From contig CM075943.1 in the NCBI GenBank assembly GCA_038030265.1, positions 248,001-312,000 on the forward strand: DNA of 64,000 nucleotides, in the 5' to 3' direction. The DNA is from Corythucha ciliata (taxonomy: Eukaryota; Arthropoda; Insecta; Hemiptera; Tingidae). The position numbers and the translations under genes are program-made. The notes under the pieces are model-generated. The model had not been told where the DNA came from, searched no databases, and saw only the letters and a list, made by a program, of their open reading frames with translations. Shown here piece after piece: positions 1 through 10,660 of the stretch (position 1 is the stretch's first letter; each line of letters starts with the position of its first letter).

Positions 1-1199
1 GTGCGTATGGGGGAGAAGGGATTGGGATCGATGCCGAAAAACTCATCTAATTTACGCTCGAACTGTTCCAAATGGCTCTTGAGATAGGCTGAAACGATAA
101 CACGCTCTGACATTCCCCCTGCACTCGCAGCCCCTCACCGCTACCTATATTCCATTCTCACCAATCAAACACGTCCAAATTCACCACCCTCTGTGTGCAT
201 TAGAACAGGGCATCAGTAGTTGTATAGCCTGGATATGTGTTAACCTCGAAATAGTCTATTAACGGCGAAAGGATATAGATTGGCACAGGGAAAACTTCAA
301 AATTGATAAGTGGTCCAGTTGATAAAGTGTTGTGGTGGTGGTATGGGCGGGGAGAGGGTGCAAGAGAGATGGTTCATCACAACGATGATTATGTTTGGCA
401 AACTCGAAGGGAGCGGGAAGTACATAGTCACTCTCCATAGTCAACCTGCAACAAAGCTGAAGTAAAAACGTGTTCGAGGTTATTCGATTCCACGACCCAT
501 CGAGAATAGTGCAATTACACCGATCGAACTCAGGAAAATAATGGTTTGGTTTCCTCACGAATCCTACATTTCAGGTTTAAAAAATATATTTTTCAAGTTA
601 CAAGATATAATAAGTCCGGAAAAAGTAAAGCTCTATAAGTTCCTATGAGTACTGACAGTCGCCATGTTTGGTCCCCCCCGCATCACCAGATGGATCCAGA
701 GTCGGCTCAAGGAGGGGGCCACGACCCCTTCCTGCCACCGCATCTATCAACATCACACTACACACTTTCTGTGGCAAAGATAGCTCTGAATCTCCCAACA
801 TTGAATTACCGAAAATAAAAAGGAATCAAATACGCCGGAAAAGTGAAAAAAAAAAACAACAAATATTCAACAAATTAATATTGGACGTGAACTGACTGTC
901 CAGCAAAAAGGTACCGACTCGATGCTACCGTTTTTGGCCACTTATTGAACACGTTTCCATAAAGAGCCTCACGAATTGTCCGGAGAAGTGCAAGCACACG
1001 GTGTCCGGGAATTGGAGTAAAACCCCAAACCAGGGTGGCTTGGGAGGTAGCAGGGGTGATTTAGTCACAAAAAAATGACCCAAACCAGGATTGTGCATTT
1101 TTCCCGCCCCGGCTTGATGCCTTGAAAGGCACATGACCGTGGTTAAGTTGGACGTGACGGCCGGGAAGTGACCCGACACGTGCGAGTCCTGGTTATCCT

Positions 1200-2440
1200 C
1201 GCCCCACTCTCCGTCAGCCGTGCCAGTTGGTCAAGGCTGGCACGTATGGACCGCTTGGCGGTGGGGAGTTTACAGGTATAGTGTGGGACGAGGAGTGATA
1301 CCCGTTGTTAATGACCTTGATATTGGAGTACCGGCTCTCAGAGACGGTGAACAAAGCTTACAATGGTGCTTCAGCGTCGATTATGGGGCGGTGTTATACT
1401 CGAGGCCGAATTAAGCGCGGATGAAAGAATTGCAGGGTCACCGTTGACTAAGAGACGGTACTCTGGGTATCCGACCCTGGCTGTGGTGGTTGGCCGAGCG
1501 TGTCTGCGGAGACTTAGTTGGGTACAGTACCGCGGCGATGGGACCATGCGTTGGCGAAGGCCAGGAAGTGGGACGCGGAGGCTTTCTGTGGCGACGAGCT
1601 GGCTGGGTATGGATGTTATTCGCCATGTAATGCGAAGGTCACTGAGCAGCGGGCACTGGAACAGCACGGTGTTCCGCGGACTCGGCCTCGCCACCGCATG
1701 GGAATCGCGAGCTGTCACGGCGGCGGTGGAAGTGGAGCTTCTCATTAAAGTTTCCACGGCCCCCGATAAAAGTTGATCAGCAGGGTAGCCCCCACCGAAG
1801 GCGTTCAGTGATGTTTGGGATGATTGTGTGTGTGTGTGGCGTTCTAGCTCGAGTTCTATCGGCAATACCCCAGCAAGGACGTGCAGAGATAGGAGCGCGA
1901 TGGTGGAGTATACACGGAGGGTAGGTAGCAGGAATCTTCTCTGGATGGTCCTCGCTGCTCGACGGTCGGTGGGACGAGCAGTTGGCCACCAGACGGCGCA
2001 CGCGTAGGACACCTTAGCCAGGAAGATTGCCTTATAGTACTGGAGCCGCTTCTGGAAGGTAGGCTCCCATCCCTTGCCCGATATTCCCCTGAGAAAGTCG
2101 TACCTCGCCTGGATCGTCCTCCAGCCAGGTGCTGCGTAGGTAGGCCAGATCTCATAATGATGACCCCGAGGTACCGCTCAGGGTGGACGAGTGGCATAGT
2201 GTTTCTCTGCGATGTTTGCAGGTGCCGTTAGTTCGGGAAATGTTGCGCTCCGCGAAGAATCGTTAGCGTGGACTTACCGTAATTGACTTGGAGTCGGCAG
2301 GAGTGGCAGTAGATCGCGACGACAGAGTCCATTCGCGGCAGAGATGATAACTGCCAAATCGTCCACGAAGGCGGTGGCTGTTAGACCCTCGGATTCAAGC
2401 TCCCTGATGCATATGGACCTCGCTAGGCAGCTTGGGGGGC
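1200..2440 (-). pseudogene. R1/I-group non-LTR retrotransposon remnant: RT and C-terminal region (copy A)
   Basis: Seen: reading the minus strand from about 2440 down, one frame gives AFVDDLAVIISA, with the FVDD catalytic box at 2358-2369. Next comes RYLGVII near 2170, then the block LHVLAGVLPIELELERHTHT near 1870. The better preserved second copy ends with a CRCGG...H cysteine motif. In known R1/I-group non-LTR elements this order is reverse transcriptase palm, thumb, then a terminal CCHC-type motif. Frames change several times and stops interrupt, so no product is possible. The 5' half of the element is missing. GC-rich sequence at 1000-1370 may be its 3' untranslated region. Assignment to R1 rather than a neighbouring clade is an inference. 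Confidence 0.75.
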
Positions 2441-2659
2441 TTAGTACGAACGGTCTCCAAAAATGCGACAGGTGGTTTCCACGGACGCTGTTTAAGAGAG
2501 GGCAGAGGTAGGCAGCTGCCCTCCCATAGACTCGAAAGAGCAGATTTAGTGGGGCAGCGGCTCACCCACAGAAAGAAATCCTTCAGGATAACCAAATTTT
2601 GTTTCGTCGGCGCTCACATATCGATGATTTGTGTCGCTCACAAAACGAATTTCGCTTGG

Positions 2660-3480
2660 GTGACATAATTCAAAGACCAATTTCTGGTCTACCTCTTTAA
2701 TGCGTCGCTTCAGACAGGGTTTTCCCTGAAGTCTGGAAGGTTGCGAGCGTGAGAGCGCTCCCTAAGGTCCCAAGGCCGCGGACCCCGGGGCGATTACAGG
2801 CCCATCTCGGTATTGCCATGCTTATCAAAGGTTCTGGAGAAGGTAGGTGCACAGGCAGATGATGGGGTACCTAAAGTCGAATGGACGTATCAAGCGTCAT
2901 TAGTCGAGATTTAGAGAGAGCCATAGCACGCAGAGTGCGCTACTCAAGGTGGTGGACAGCGGGGAGGTAACAATAGTTGTTCAATTCGATTTTAGTAGGA
3001 CATTCGACCGGGTAAATCGGCGGCCGGTTTGGGTTTCTCGAGCAGCGTCTTGCGCTGGGTGGCCTCGTCAGGTGGTGGAGGATCCGGAGAGTGGGGAGTC
3101 ATCTTGGCTCATGCTAAAGCCAGACGGCGTGCCACAGGGAGCGGTCTTGGGACTTGATTTCCTTTCTGTTATGTTGTCTGACGTTCCCGCTTGCTTTGAG
3201 ACACTGCGGATACCATCTTTTCGCTGATGACCTTGTCATATAATGCTCGTGCAGACTGGCTGATCTGGCAAAGAGGATTTTGCGAGTGAATGATGACAAG
3301 TGTGATGGCTGTGTATTCATGGTCGATTGCTAATCATATGCCACTTAACATAGAAAAGACCCGAGCTATTGTCTTTGGGTCCAGATCGTTCGTCAGCCGT
3401 ATCTATCCAGCGGCTCAGAACCGCTTGCCTCGTGGACTGCCAGTCAGTTTTAAAGACGGTAGCTGACAGAGCACGGGGCA
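2660..3480 (+). pseudogene. Non-LTR retrotransposon reverse transcriptase fragment (copy A)
   Basis: Seen: plus-strand frames give, in order, FPEVWK, DYRPIS with LPCLSKVLEKV, VVQFDFSRTFDRVN (palm motif A), GVPQGAVLG (motif B) and FADDLVI (catalytic motif C, near 3220). SWSIANHMPLNIEKTRAIVFG then follows. This is the standard order for a non-LTR reverse transcriptase. At least three frame changes and several stops show it is dead. Neither an endonuclease domain nor a 3' end was found. It lies head to head with the minus-strand R1-like fragment, and the same arrangement exists in the second copy of the block. Confidence 0.85.
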
Positions 3481-4034
3481 GAGGGCGGCTGGGTATTGAG
3501 TTACAGAGTCAAATATTCAGTTTTGGGTTAAAAAACGCCAGTTTTCAGTTAGAAAATGTTGGATTTTCACGTCTCTCCGACAGGTATAGAAGGTTAAAAC
3601 CGATAGTTTTCGAACGGAGGGGTTAGTTTTTGACGGATGACGGCCTTTTTTGTGAATTTCGTTTTCCGGGAAAGAATTTGATGATTTAACGCGCAGATTC
3701 AATGAATTATAACAGTTCTTTTTGGCGTTTTCTCCGTTTCAACCGCGAATCCGCGTTTCCGCCGGTGGATTAGCTATTTGTCTCCATTTTAGCATGGATT
3801 TTGCCATGTTTCTCCATTTCAACCGTGAAGTAGCGATTTTTCTAAATTTTTGCCATAATTTATCGCATCCTAATTTTAGCGAGAAGTTGCCTCTGGAAAC
3901 AGCGGTGACTTGCTATTGTCATTCTTTGGATGTTCTTAAAAGAACCACCAATTAGCAATTTTTCTTGATTTTAGCCGCTAATGAGCGTTCTTCCTAATTT
4001 TAGCCGCTAATTAGCGATCGTTCATACATTTCAG
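3480..4034 (+). repeat. TAGC-type minisatellite-like array (left of gap)
   Basis: Diverged units of about 30-33 bases begin to show from about 3520 and are clear from 3720. Each unit has a GC-containing block close to GCGAATTAGCG, then a T-rich tract, then CTCAATTTTAGCC. The orientation is plus. The array continues into the gap. Copy B shows the uninterrupted continuation at 40300-42250. Confidence 0.8.
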
Positions 4035-4534
4035 NNNNNNNNNNNNNNNNNNNNNNNNNNNNNNNNNNNNNNNNNNNNNNNNNNNNNNNNNNNNNNNNNN
4101 NNNNNNNNNNNNNNNNNNNNNNNNNNNNNNNNNNNNNNNNNNNNNNNNNNNNNNNNNNNNNNNNNNNNNNNNNNNNNNNNNNNNNNNNNNNNNNNNNNNN
4201 NNNNNNNNNNNNNNNNNNNNNNNNNNNNNNNNNNNNNNNNNNNNNNNNNNNNNNNNNNNNNNNNNNNNNNNNNNNNNNNNNNNNNNNNNNNNNNNNNNNN
4301 NNNNNNNNNNNNNNNNNNNNNNNNNNNNNNNNNNNNNNNNNNNNNNNNNNNNNNNNNNNNNNNNNNNNNNNNNNNNNNNNNNNNNNNNNNNNNNNNNNNN
4401 NNNNNNNNNNNNNNNNNNNNNNNNNNNNNNNNNNNNNNNNNNNNNNNNNNNNNNNNNNNNNNNNNNNNNNNNNNNNNNNNNNNNNNNNNNNNNNNNNNNN
4501 NNNNNNNNNNNNNNNNNNNNNNNNNNNNNNNNNN
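4035..4534. other. Assembly gap of 500 N
   Basis: Exactly 500 unknown bases. A round number normally marks a scaffolding gap of unknown true length. Repeats lie on both sides, which explains the assembly break. Confidence 0.99.
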
Positions 4535-4745
4535 TTCGGGCAAAAATTGTGAAAACGCGTTCATTCGCGGCTAATATTGATAAAACAAGCTATTCGTTGC
4601 TATATGTGAATACATTGTCGATTCGCTGCTAAAATGGATATAAGATTTCATTCGCTGCAAAATTGAAAAAAACGAGGATCGGGGAACTGATGGGAGATGG
4701 GGAAAAAGCGCGTTTAAAAGCTAAAATTGTGAAATCGTCAATTCA
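4535..4745 (-). repeat. TAGC-type array, inverted orientation
   Basis: About six diverged units read on the minus strand (plus strand shows AAAATTG..GAAAA.CG..CATTCGCGGCTA). The orientation is opposite to that just left of the gap. Confidence 0.7.
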
Positions 4746-4812
4746 AAAGAACGCTTTTCGGACTGTTGGTGCAGTCCAGAGCAGCTCCGGACGACAAACG
4801 AACAAACCTATT
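4746..4812 (-). repeat. Fragment of the fold-back MITE found at 26856
   Basis: Bases 4751-4806 match, inverted, the left tip of the element at 26861-26916 with only about four differences. The segment is itself partly palindromic, pairing GTCGTCCGGA with CAGTCCGAAAAG-type ends. Only this tip is present. Confidence 0.7.
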
Positions 4813-5465
4813 TTCATGCCTCAAACCATTGAACGGATAGTGCCTCCATTCTCATGTCTCCATCCTGAAAAGATCCAATATTACGTTACCCGCGCATACT
4901 AAATTCCATCTCCCTACAGTCTGCTAAACATCCCAATGATGTCACTCAACTATATATTAAATAATACAAGATTTACCTCCCTTATATTTTGAGTTTGATG
5001 CCTAACATTCATGAAAAATGACAGAAAAAAAACAATTTCAACTGTGAAGAGTATTAGCGACGTTGTGAGCGTTCAGTTCAGTCTTCCAAAAGAAAGAAAA
5101 ACAATATCCTGTCATCTCACTCATTGTTTCTTTAATTTCTCCGAATCGGTTTTCTACAACTGTACGCAACCCTCAGGGCTCTGTTCCAGTAACAAGCTTC
5201 AAGGCATATAATAATAAATTATAATAAAAAACGAAATGAATATAATTTCATTTCATAACAAAATAACTTTACCTTAATATACAGATCGTCGCCAAATGAA
5301 AAGCAGCTGTCAAAATCTGGAACGTGATTTCAGACAAGTTTCCTCCCTAAATTCTGGCTTTATTTCTTCGCCAATCTTCGATTTTAAAGTCTCAGTGTAG
5401 TTGTCAGGAAATTGCATAGTGTAGAGGAAGTTTGCTTGTTCAAATTTCAATCCTGAATTAACCAC
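4813..5465. other. No recognised feature
   Basis: AT-rich sequence between the array remnant and the large transposon. Short open frames occur (for example 5011-5211 plus), but none has a recognisable motif or codon bias. Confidence 0.6.
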
Positions 5466-5468
5466 AAT

Positions 5469-6045
5469 TAGTCCAGTCATTAGGTGTTCCAAACAGTGAA
5501 ATAGAAACAAGTTTTGGGGTAGAAATGGTTTTTATGGTTCTATATGTATTTTGAGGTGTTGAATCCGAATCTGAGGTTTGCCAACAAAATTTCGTGACGG
5601 AAAATGGAGAAAAATGCTAAAAACTGAGACATTTTTGACTTTTTTTTATTTTTTGAGTATAGCTCAAAAACTATCAACTTTTTGTAAAAAAACGTTATTA
5701 TGTTATTTAAAGACGAATAAATTTGCTACAGTTTGAGCGCAACCGGAGCTCTGTAGGTCCAATAGATCCCGAGATACAGCACTTCAAAATTTGGCCGATT
5801 TTCGCAAAAAGTGCAATTTTTGGGTTTTGACTATCTACCGAGCCAAATTTTGGCAGCAGAACCCCCTCCTAGAGAGATGTTATCGTAAGAAAAGTTGTAG
5901 TAAATGTTATTGACTTTAATTCAAGCGCAAAACGAAGTCGGTAGACCCCATGGTTCTCTTGCAATCTTAGAAAATCCGAAACAAGGGAAATGATGTTTAT
6001 TGAGGCTCCTGGTAGGTTACTCTGAAACTATCTACTTTTTGACAA
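5469..6045 (+). repeat. Left terminal inverted repeat of the Academ-like element
   Basis: 577 bases that match the reverse complement of 11369-11934 almost throughout. The main difference is about nine extra bases near 5485-5500. Shared landmarks are the outer TAGTCCAGTCATTAGG, a central TTTTTTGAGTATAGCTCAAA and the inner CTATCTACTTTTTGACAA. Repeats this long are unusual for a cut-and-paste element. They probably hold both transposase binding sites and the promoter region. Confidence 0.95.
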
Positions 6046-6299
6046 GATTATTATTTTATTCACAAGCTGTGGAACGGGTGAGCCTTTTGTACCGACCCTC
6101 TGGTGCGCAATAGAGGGTCAGTGCCCTTCCCCTTCTATTCATCAAAGGACGGTCCCTCGACCGAAGCCCCACCGCCCTTATCTACTAACCTGCGCTCTCA
6201 ACACATTCGGGAGTAATTCGTGAATTGTAGCCGTTGGAATATCATCTCTGTTGTATCTATGTGCGATATTATAGTACCTACGTGCGTGTTGTGTTGACA
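6046..6299 (+). promoter_or_regulatory. 5' leader / putative promoter of the transposase gene
   Basis: This 250-base stretch lies between the inner edge of the left inverted repeat and the preferred start codon at 6300. It is more GC-rich than its surroundings and contains a GAGGGTC..GACCCTC-like pair near 6095-6118. No TATA box can be defended. It is called regulatory only from its position. Confidence 0.35.
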
Positions 6300-6893
6300 A
6301 TGTCTTCGCGCGTGTGTGTTTTGTGCGATGACGTGCTAGATAGCGAGGTCGAGAAGGTGACGACGGTGCGGGAAAGAGGTTTAAAAACGTTAATTGAATG
6401 CAGCAAAAGGAGCAAGGATGGAAAGCATGCTGAGATCGATAAGTTGTCCTCAGTTGACTTGCATGATCGATGCCGTAAAAGGTGTTTTAATGAAAGAATG
6501 ATTGCTGCTCATTTGAAGAACGTAGAGGAGGGTAGGGAGGCACCCAAAAGACGATCTGCTGAAATAAATAAGTTCTCTTTTAGAACTCACTGCTTCATAT
6601 GTGCTCTTTCCATACCCCCAGAATTCAATCAACAACAACAAAAGAAAAAGACCAATCGTAACACAGTGTATAAGGTTCGAGTTCTGAAGGTTAAGGACAC
6701 CCTTATTAAAAGGGCCAGAGAACGAGATGACGACTTCGGACGAGGCATAATCGACAGACTTTCGAGCGTCTCTGACATAGTGGCCTCTGACTGCCAATGT
6801 CACAGTCTGTGTAATAGGAAGCTGTACAATCGTCCAAAAGCTAGCAAAAAAAAGCTAGGGGTCCTCTTTGCCAAGACATTGAGGCAGCAATGA
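6300..6893 (+). pseudogene. Academ-like transposase, N-terminal segment
   Basis: The in-frame ATG at 6300 (protein start MSSRVCVLCDDVL) is preferred over the upstream one at 6234, because the first cysteine pair follows it at once. Two similar modules are seen: CVLC ... LHDRCRKRCF near residues 6-60, and CFIC ... DCQCHSLCNRKLY near residues 95-180. Each pairs a CxxC with a later cysteine/histidine group, so they look like zinc-binding DNA-recognition modules. The frame ends in a stop at 6891-6893, but the next segment's frame overlaps it and reads back to a run of eight A at 6847-6854. One indel in that run most likely split a single coding frame. Confidence 0.75.
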
Positions 6894-8578
6894 AAGATAT
6901 TGTTCATCATCTCGAGAACAGTGATGGGGAATGCCAGTTTTCTATGGAACAACTGCTGCAGCAAATTAAGGGAGAATATAGACCTGACCCCAGAACGGTG
7001 AAAGCCCACTTACTTAAAAAGTACGGTTCCGACGTGATTTTTTCATTTTCCAAAAAGAAGGAGATGGTTGTTTGCTTCAAAAACACGGGGTATAAAATTT
7101 TGACAGACGCATGGTACCAGGAGAAGGCCAAAAACGAAGAGGAGGAAAGACTCCGGATATGCACAACTGCAGCTGCAATTATTGCTGAGGATATACGTGC
7201 CATTAATTATGAAAAAGATCAGTACCCCCCACCTGACACTTTCGTGGATGGAAGTAAGGAAATGATTCCTGAAACTCTACGCTCATTTATGAATACAGTC
7301 GTGCTCCACAAGAAACGAGGAGACCACGAAAAATGGGAAATGAAGAGCACAGCATTGGCTCATGCCATGATTGGCGCAGTTAGGCCCAAGTCCTTCCTGT
7401 CTCCAATTCTTCTTGGGTTGTCAGTTTTAGTATATAAGAAGTTTGGTTCAAGGAATTTGATTGATTTGTTGGCCTCATTGGGATTTGGTGCAACATATTC
7501 TGAGACCATGCGCCTGGAAGAGTCAGTCGTCCACAGTAACCCACTGCAAGTCTATCCTCCAACCTTCTCACAGCAGGTCTTCGATAATGCGGACTTCAAT
7601 GTCCACACAATCGATGGACACCACACGTTTCATGTGATGGGTGGTATTTCCTGTATTTCTCCGAAGCGCGCAGTCATTCCTCGACTTACATCGCCGCCCA
7701 ACCTTAGCAGTAATGCATCCATGAAAATGTTCCACTTTGAAAGGACTAAGCCTAATGGGTTATCAGACATCCTGGTCAAAGATCTGAGGGAACTATACCC
7801 AGAATCAGAATCAACTGTGGTTCCTAGTGTGCCTGATCTGCTTTGGCTATATGGCAAAAGTCGACACATCCCTGGCCTATCTGGATGGAATGGGTTTATG
7901 GAAGATGTCATGAGGGACATGCCGTATGAACAAACCTTTATTAATTACATGCCTTTCATCAATGCTCCTCAAAGTGACTACGATACAATTCTGACAGCAA
8001 TTTACAAAGGGGTAGAGAACACACATAACTTGAATCAAGTTACCACTTTTATCACATTTGACCAACCCCTCTACCTCAAGGCTCGAGACATTCTTGCAAG
8101 TCGCCCCAATGATCCTGCTCTCTCCAATGTCATAGTGAGGCTGGGTGGATTTCACTTACTGATGTCCTTTATGGGAGCAATTGGTTTGATAATGCAAGGT
8201 AGTGGCTTGTTTGAGCTGTTTACTACCATATTTGCAGCAAACTCTACAGAAAAAATTATGACTGGCCATTCTTACGCAAGGGCAGTGCGAGCTCATATGT
8301 TGGCGCACAGAACGTTGGCCAAAATTGTCATAGACTCAATGGTCCTGTCACCAAATATGGAGGAAGACATAACAGAGATCTTATTCAACTTGGACAGAAG
8401 TGTTATTCTTTCAAATGATGTGCAAGAGAATGCGACTGTAAAAGCTTGGAGAGAACAATTCAGAACCCAGCTTCAACTTTTGGCTGAACGCGGCCCAACT
8501 GCCAAGCTCTGGGTTCGCTACTTTGAAATGGTGACTTTGATGAAGCATTTCATTGAAGCTGAGAGAAGCAGCAACTGA
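6890..8578 (+). pseudogene. Academ-like transposase, large central segment (562 codons)
   Basis: This is the longest intact piece. Its coding frame extends upstream of the ATG at 6890 to the A run near 6850, so this ATG is probably internal. It is rich in conserved-looking hydrophobic and histidine blocks: TIDGHHTFHVMGG near residue 240, TTFITFDQPLYLKARDI near 385, and RLGGFHLLMSFMGAIG near 415. I know the last two from long uncharacterised proteins in many invertebrate genomes. No DDE triad can be assigned with confidence. It ends in TGA at 8576-8578. The same frame continues downstream for another 220 codons, so this stop is probably a nonsense mutation. Confidence 0.75.
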
Positions 8579-9310
8579 AAACTACACCTTCAAACAATTC
8601 ATGAAATGCTCCCTATTTTTCATTCCAGTGGCCATCATAACTATGCCAAATGCAGTCATCTGTACCTTCAGGATATGCATACCTTGGAAATTGTCATGTC
8701 ATCTGCTGAATTAGAGCAATTCATCACCCAAGGGTTTTTCTCAATTCGTCGGACTGATAAGTTCTGGTGTGGTATCTGGAGTGATATGACGATTGAGCAA
8801 ACTCTCATGAGGTCGATGAAGTCGAGTGGCGGTCTCACTCATGGCCGTGGAGTAAGTGCAGGTGTTTTGTCAAAATGGACTCAAGGCATGACAGCACTGG
8901 TCCATGTGTGCCAACAGATTGAACAATTTGCAGGGTTGGAAGTTGCAACATCCGAGCAACATGTTGACAGCAGAGACAGTGCCCAAAAGCGAGACCACTC
9001 TGATGCACAGAAGTTTCTGAATAGGTTTAACGAACATGCTCCTTTCCCCAAAACCACCGACCTCAAGTCAATAAGTACGGGTGTTGTAGGTGATGAGAGG
9101 ATCAACTGCCACTTGTCCAAGGAAGTGGGGCTGAAAAGTCTTCAGGACTCCACTGGTGGCAATTTCCAACACATGAAATTGAAAAGAAGTGACAGAGTGC
9201 AGCCTCTTGCAATTATGAACTCAGCAATTCAGATTAAGGACAAGACTGTAGTTATCAGTCTCCACTACACTTTTCCAACGGATCACCATTGTCAAGCACA
9301 CCGATGAAGA
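8579..9310 (+). pseudogene. Academ-like transposase, third segment
   Basis: Same frame as the preceding segment. The nine codons between the TGA at 8576 and the ATG at 8606 are open, so only the single TGA separates them. Visible blocks include GHHNYAKCSHLYLQDM, FWCGIWSDMTIEQTLMRS and GRGVSAGVLSKW. Near 9255 the coding sense jumps frame (continuing as LFQRITIVKHTDEELREF), and the original frame runs to a stop at 9307. This is consistent with one protein of well over 1,000 residues broken by small lesions. Confidence 0.7.
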
Positions 9311-10345
9311 GCTGCGAGAATTTTTAAGCTATGAGCTTAGCCCCTGCCCGCTCCCTCTTTTCGATGAGCATGGGATAATGGCGTAAAGCAACCAAATCAA
9401 GCATGTACAAGGCATTTACTCCAACTGAGCAGGACCTGACCAATCCAAAATTTGTCATTGATGGAGAATATTTACTTCACAGGGTTAAATGGAAGCTGAA
9501 CCAGACGTATGCCGAAATTTGCAGAAGTTATGTGTCATACGTCAAAGCACACTATCCAGCTGCAACTGTTATCTTTTGATGGTTACCCTGACTAAGGGTT
9601 TCAAGGCACCAAACAAGTCGAAAGACAGAGAAGAGCACAACGAAAGCAGTCTGCTGCGATATCATTTACAGAAATCATGGTGCCCACTGTCTCCCAGGAG
9701 AGTTTCCTGGCAAACTCACAGAATAAGAGGCGATTTATCCCCATGCTAATGGACAAATTCAATGAAGCTGAAATTTATTCGAGCCAAGCTGCAGAAGATG
9801 CTGATGTCCTCATTGTTAGGACAGCACTTACAATGTCTGAAGCAAAGGAAAATGTAATAGTTGTGGGAGAAGACGTAGACCTTCTGGTATTGTTGATTGG
9901 CCTGTGCACCCCTGAAAAGCAAAATGTGCAGTTCTTGAAACCGGGAAAAGGAAAGGTGACTCACACCCTATACAATCCACATGTTGCCATAAACAAAACC
10001 GTTTCGCCTCACATACTGTTTTTGCACGCGATGACTGGATGTGACACTACGTCGGCTTTGTTCAACCAGGGCAAGATGAAGTCCATAAAAATCCTGCAGA
10101 AAAATCCTGACTTACAGGAAGTTGTGCAGGTTTTCAAAGACCCTCAGGCAGACCCTCACGATATTTCAAAAGCCGGAAATATTTTTCTTATGGCTTTGTA
10201 TAGTCCTCGAAAAGAGACCAGCTTGAACGACCTCAGGTACAAGCTGTACATAACGTCGTCTTTCAAAACGTCGTCCAATCTAGCCTCACTCCCACCAACC
10301 GAATCTGCTGCCCAACAACACTACTTGCGAGTATACCTTCAGGTG
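9256..10345 (+). pseudogene. Academ-like transposase, PIN/FEN1-type nuclease domain
   Basis: Seen: after at least two small indels (near 9377 and in a T run near 9573) and a TAA at 9593-9595, the frame is open to 10345. Acidic motifs appear in the order expected of the PIN/FEN1/XPG nuclease fold: VIF(D)GYPD near 9567-9590, AAEDADVLIV near 9791, GEDVDLLVLLIGL near 9865, and TGCDTTSA near 10034. Known: this superfamily coordinates divalent metal with such spaced Asp/Glu residues, and a GCD motif is typical of FEN1/XPG. Inference: a metal-dependent flap- or hairpin-cutting nuclease used in transposition. The domain is interrupted by a SINE at its C-terminal edge, so this copy is inactive. Confidence 0.75.
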
Positions 10346-10660
10346 AGCGCGCCTCGATGGTGTAATGGATACAATGCTCGCTTCACAACCCAGCGGGCCT
10401 GGGTTCGAATCCAGCCATTGCCCATTACACTATAAGGCTGCGGCGAGCTGTGACACGGCACACTCGGCTTCGTGTGGGCGTTCCCGGCGGTGTGCGTTCA
10501 ACAAACCGCGCACCGACCGAAACGCCCGCGTAGTACGGGTGTGAAGTGCACAGTTAGATCTGGGTATGGCGTAGGAGCCCAAGTGAGGCTTAGGCACCTG
10601 ACGGGTTCAAAGCCCGGCGCCCCGACAAAAAAAAAAAAAAAAAAAAAATACCTTCAGGTG
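10333..10660 (+). repeat. Target-site duplication flanking the SINE
   Basis: A 13-base direct repeat, ATACCTTCAGGTG, occurs at 10333-10345 and again at 10648-10660. The first base of the second copy may belong to the poly(A) tail. It brackets the SINE exactly. Confidence 0.9.
10346..10647 (+). mobile_element. tRNA-derived SINE with two tRNA-like parts
   Basis: Seen: the head has an A box (TGGTGTAATGG, 10358-10368) and a perfect B box (GGTTCGAATCC, 10402-10412) at normal tRNA spacing. The tail has a second tRNA-like part with TGGCGTAGGAG near 10566 and GGTTCAAAGCC at 10604-10614. A GGCGCCCCGACA end and about 22 A follow. The insert is bracketed by a 13-base target duplication. Coding similarity to the transposase resumes in frame across the duplicated site, so the SINE inserted cleanly into an existing element. 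Such SINEs are transcribed by RNA polymerase III and copied by a LINE machinery supplied elsewhere. Confidence 0.9.

Larger units (their letters stand above)
1..4034. repeat. 4-kb segmental duplication, copy A
   Basis: This block is repeated in the same orientation at 36578-40622. The offset is constant at 36577 over most of its length and rises to 36588 by the end through small insertions such as an extra GC-rich stretch near 40333. Differences are scattered single bases and one-base indels, apparently about one to two per cent by eye. It carries a minus-strand R1-like fragment, a plus-strand LINE fragment and the beginning of a TAGC-type array. It runs off the left edge and is cut on the right by the assembly gap, so neither boundary is known. 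It could be a true recent duplication or a duplicated haplotype in the assembly. Confidence 0.95.

Noticed and set aside
668..1179. Short open frames repeated in both copies of the 4-kb block as conserved genes
   Set aside because: The whole block is duplicated, coding or not, so identity between the copies is no evidence of selection.
4031..4564. A 177-residue open frame
   Set aside because: It consists almost wholly of unknown bases from the assembly gap.
6234..6893. Operon-like ATGA overlap between two genes
   Set aside because: This is a eukaryotic transposon. The second frame runs upstream of the overlap to a homopolymer, so a single-base indel in one gene explains it.
10352..10425. 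A functional tRNA gene
   Set aside because: A and B boxes are present, but there is no proper acceptor-stem pairing. The sequence continues into a second tRNA-like part and an A tail, all within a 13-base target duplication. It is a SINE.
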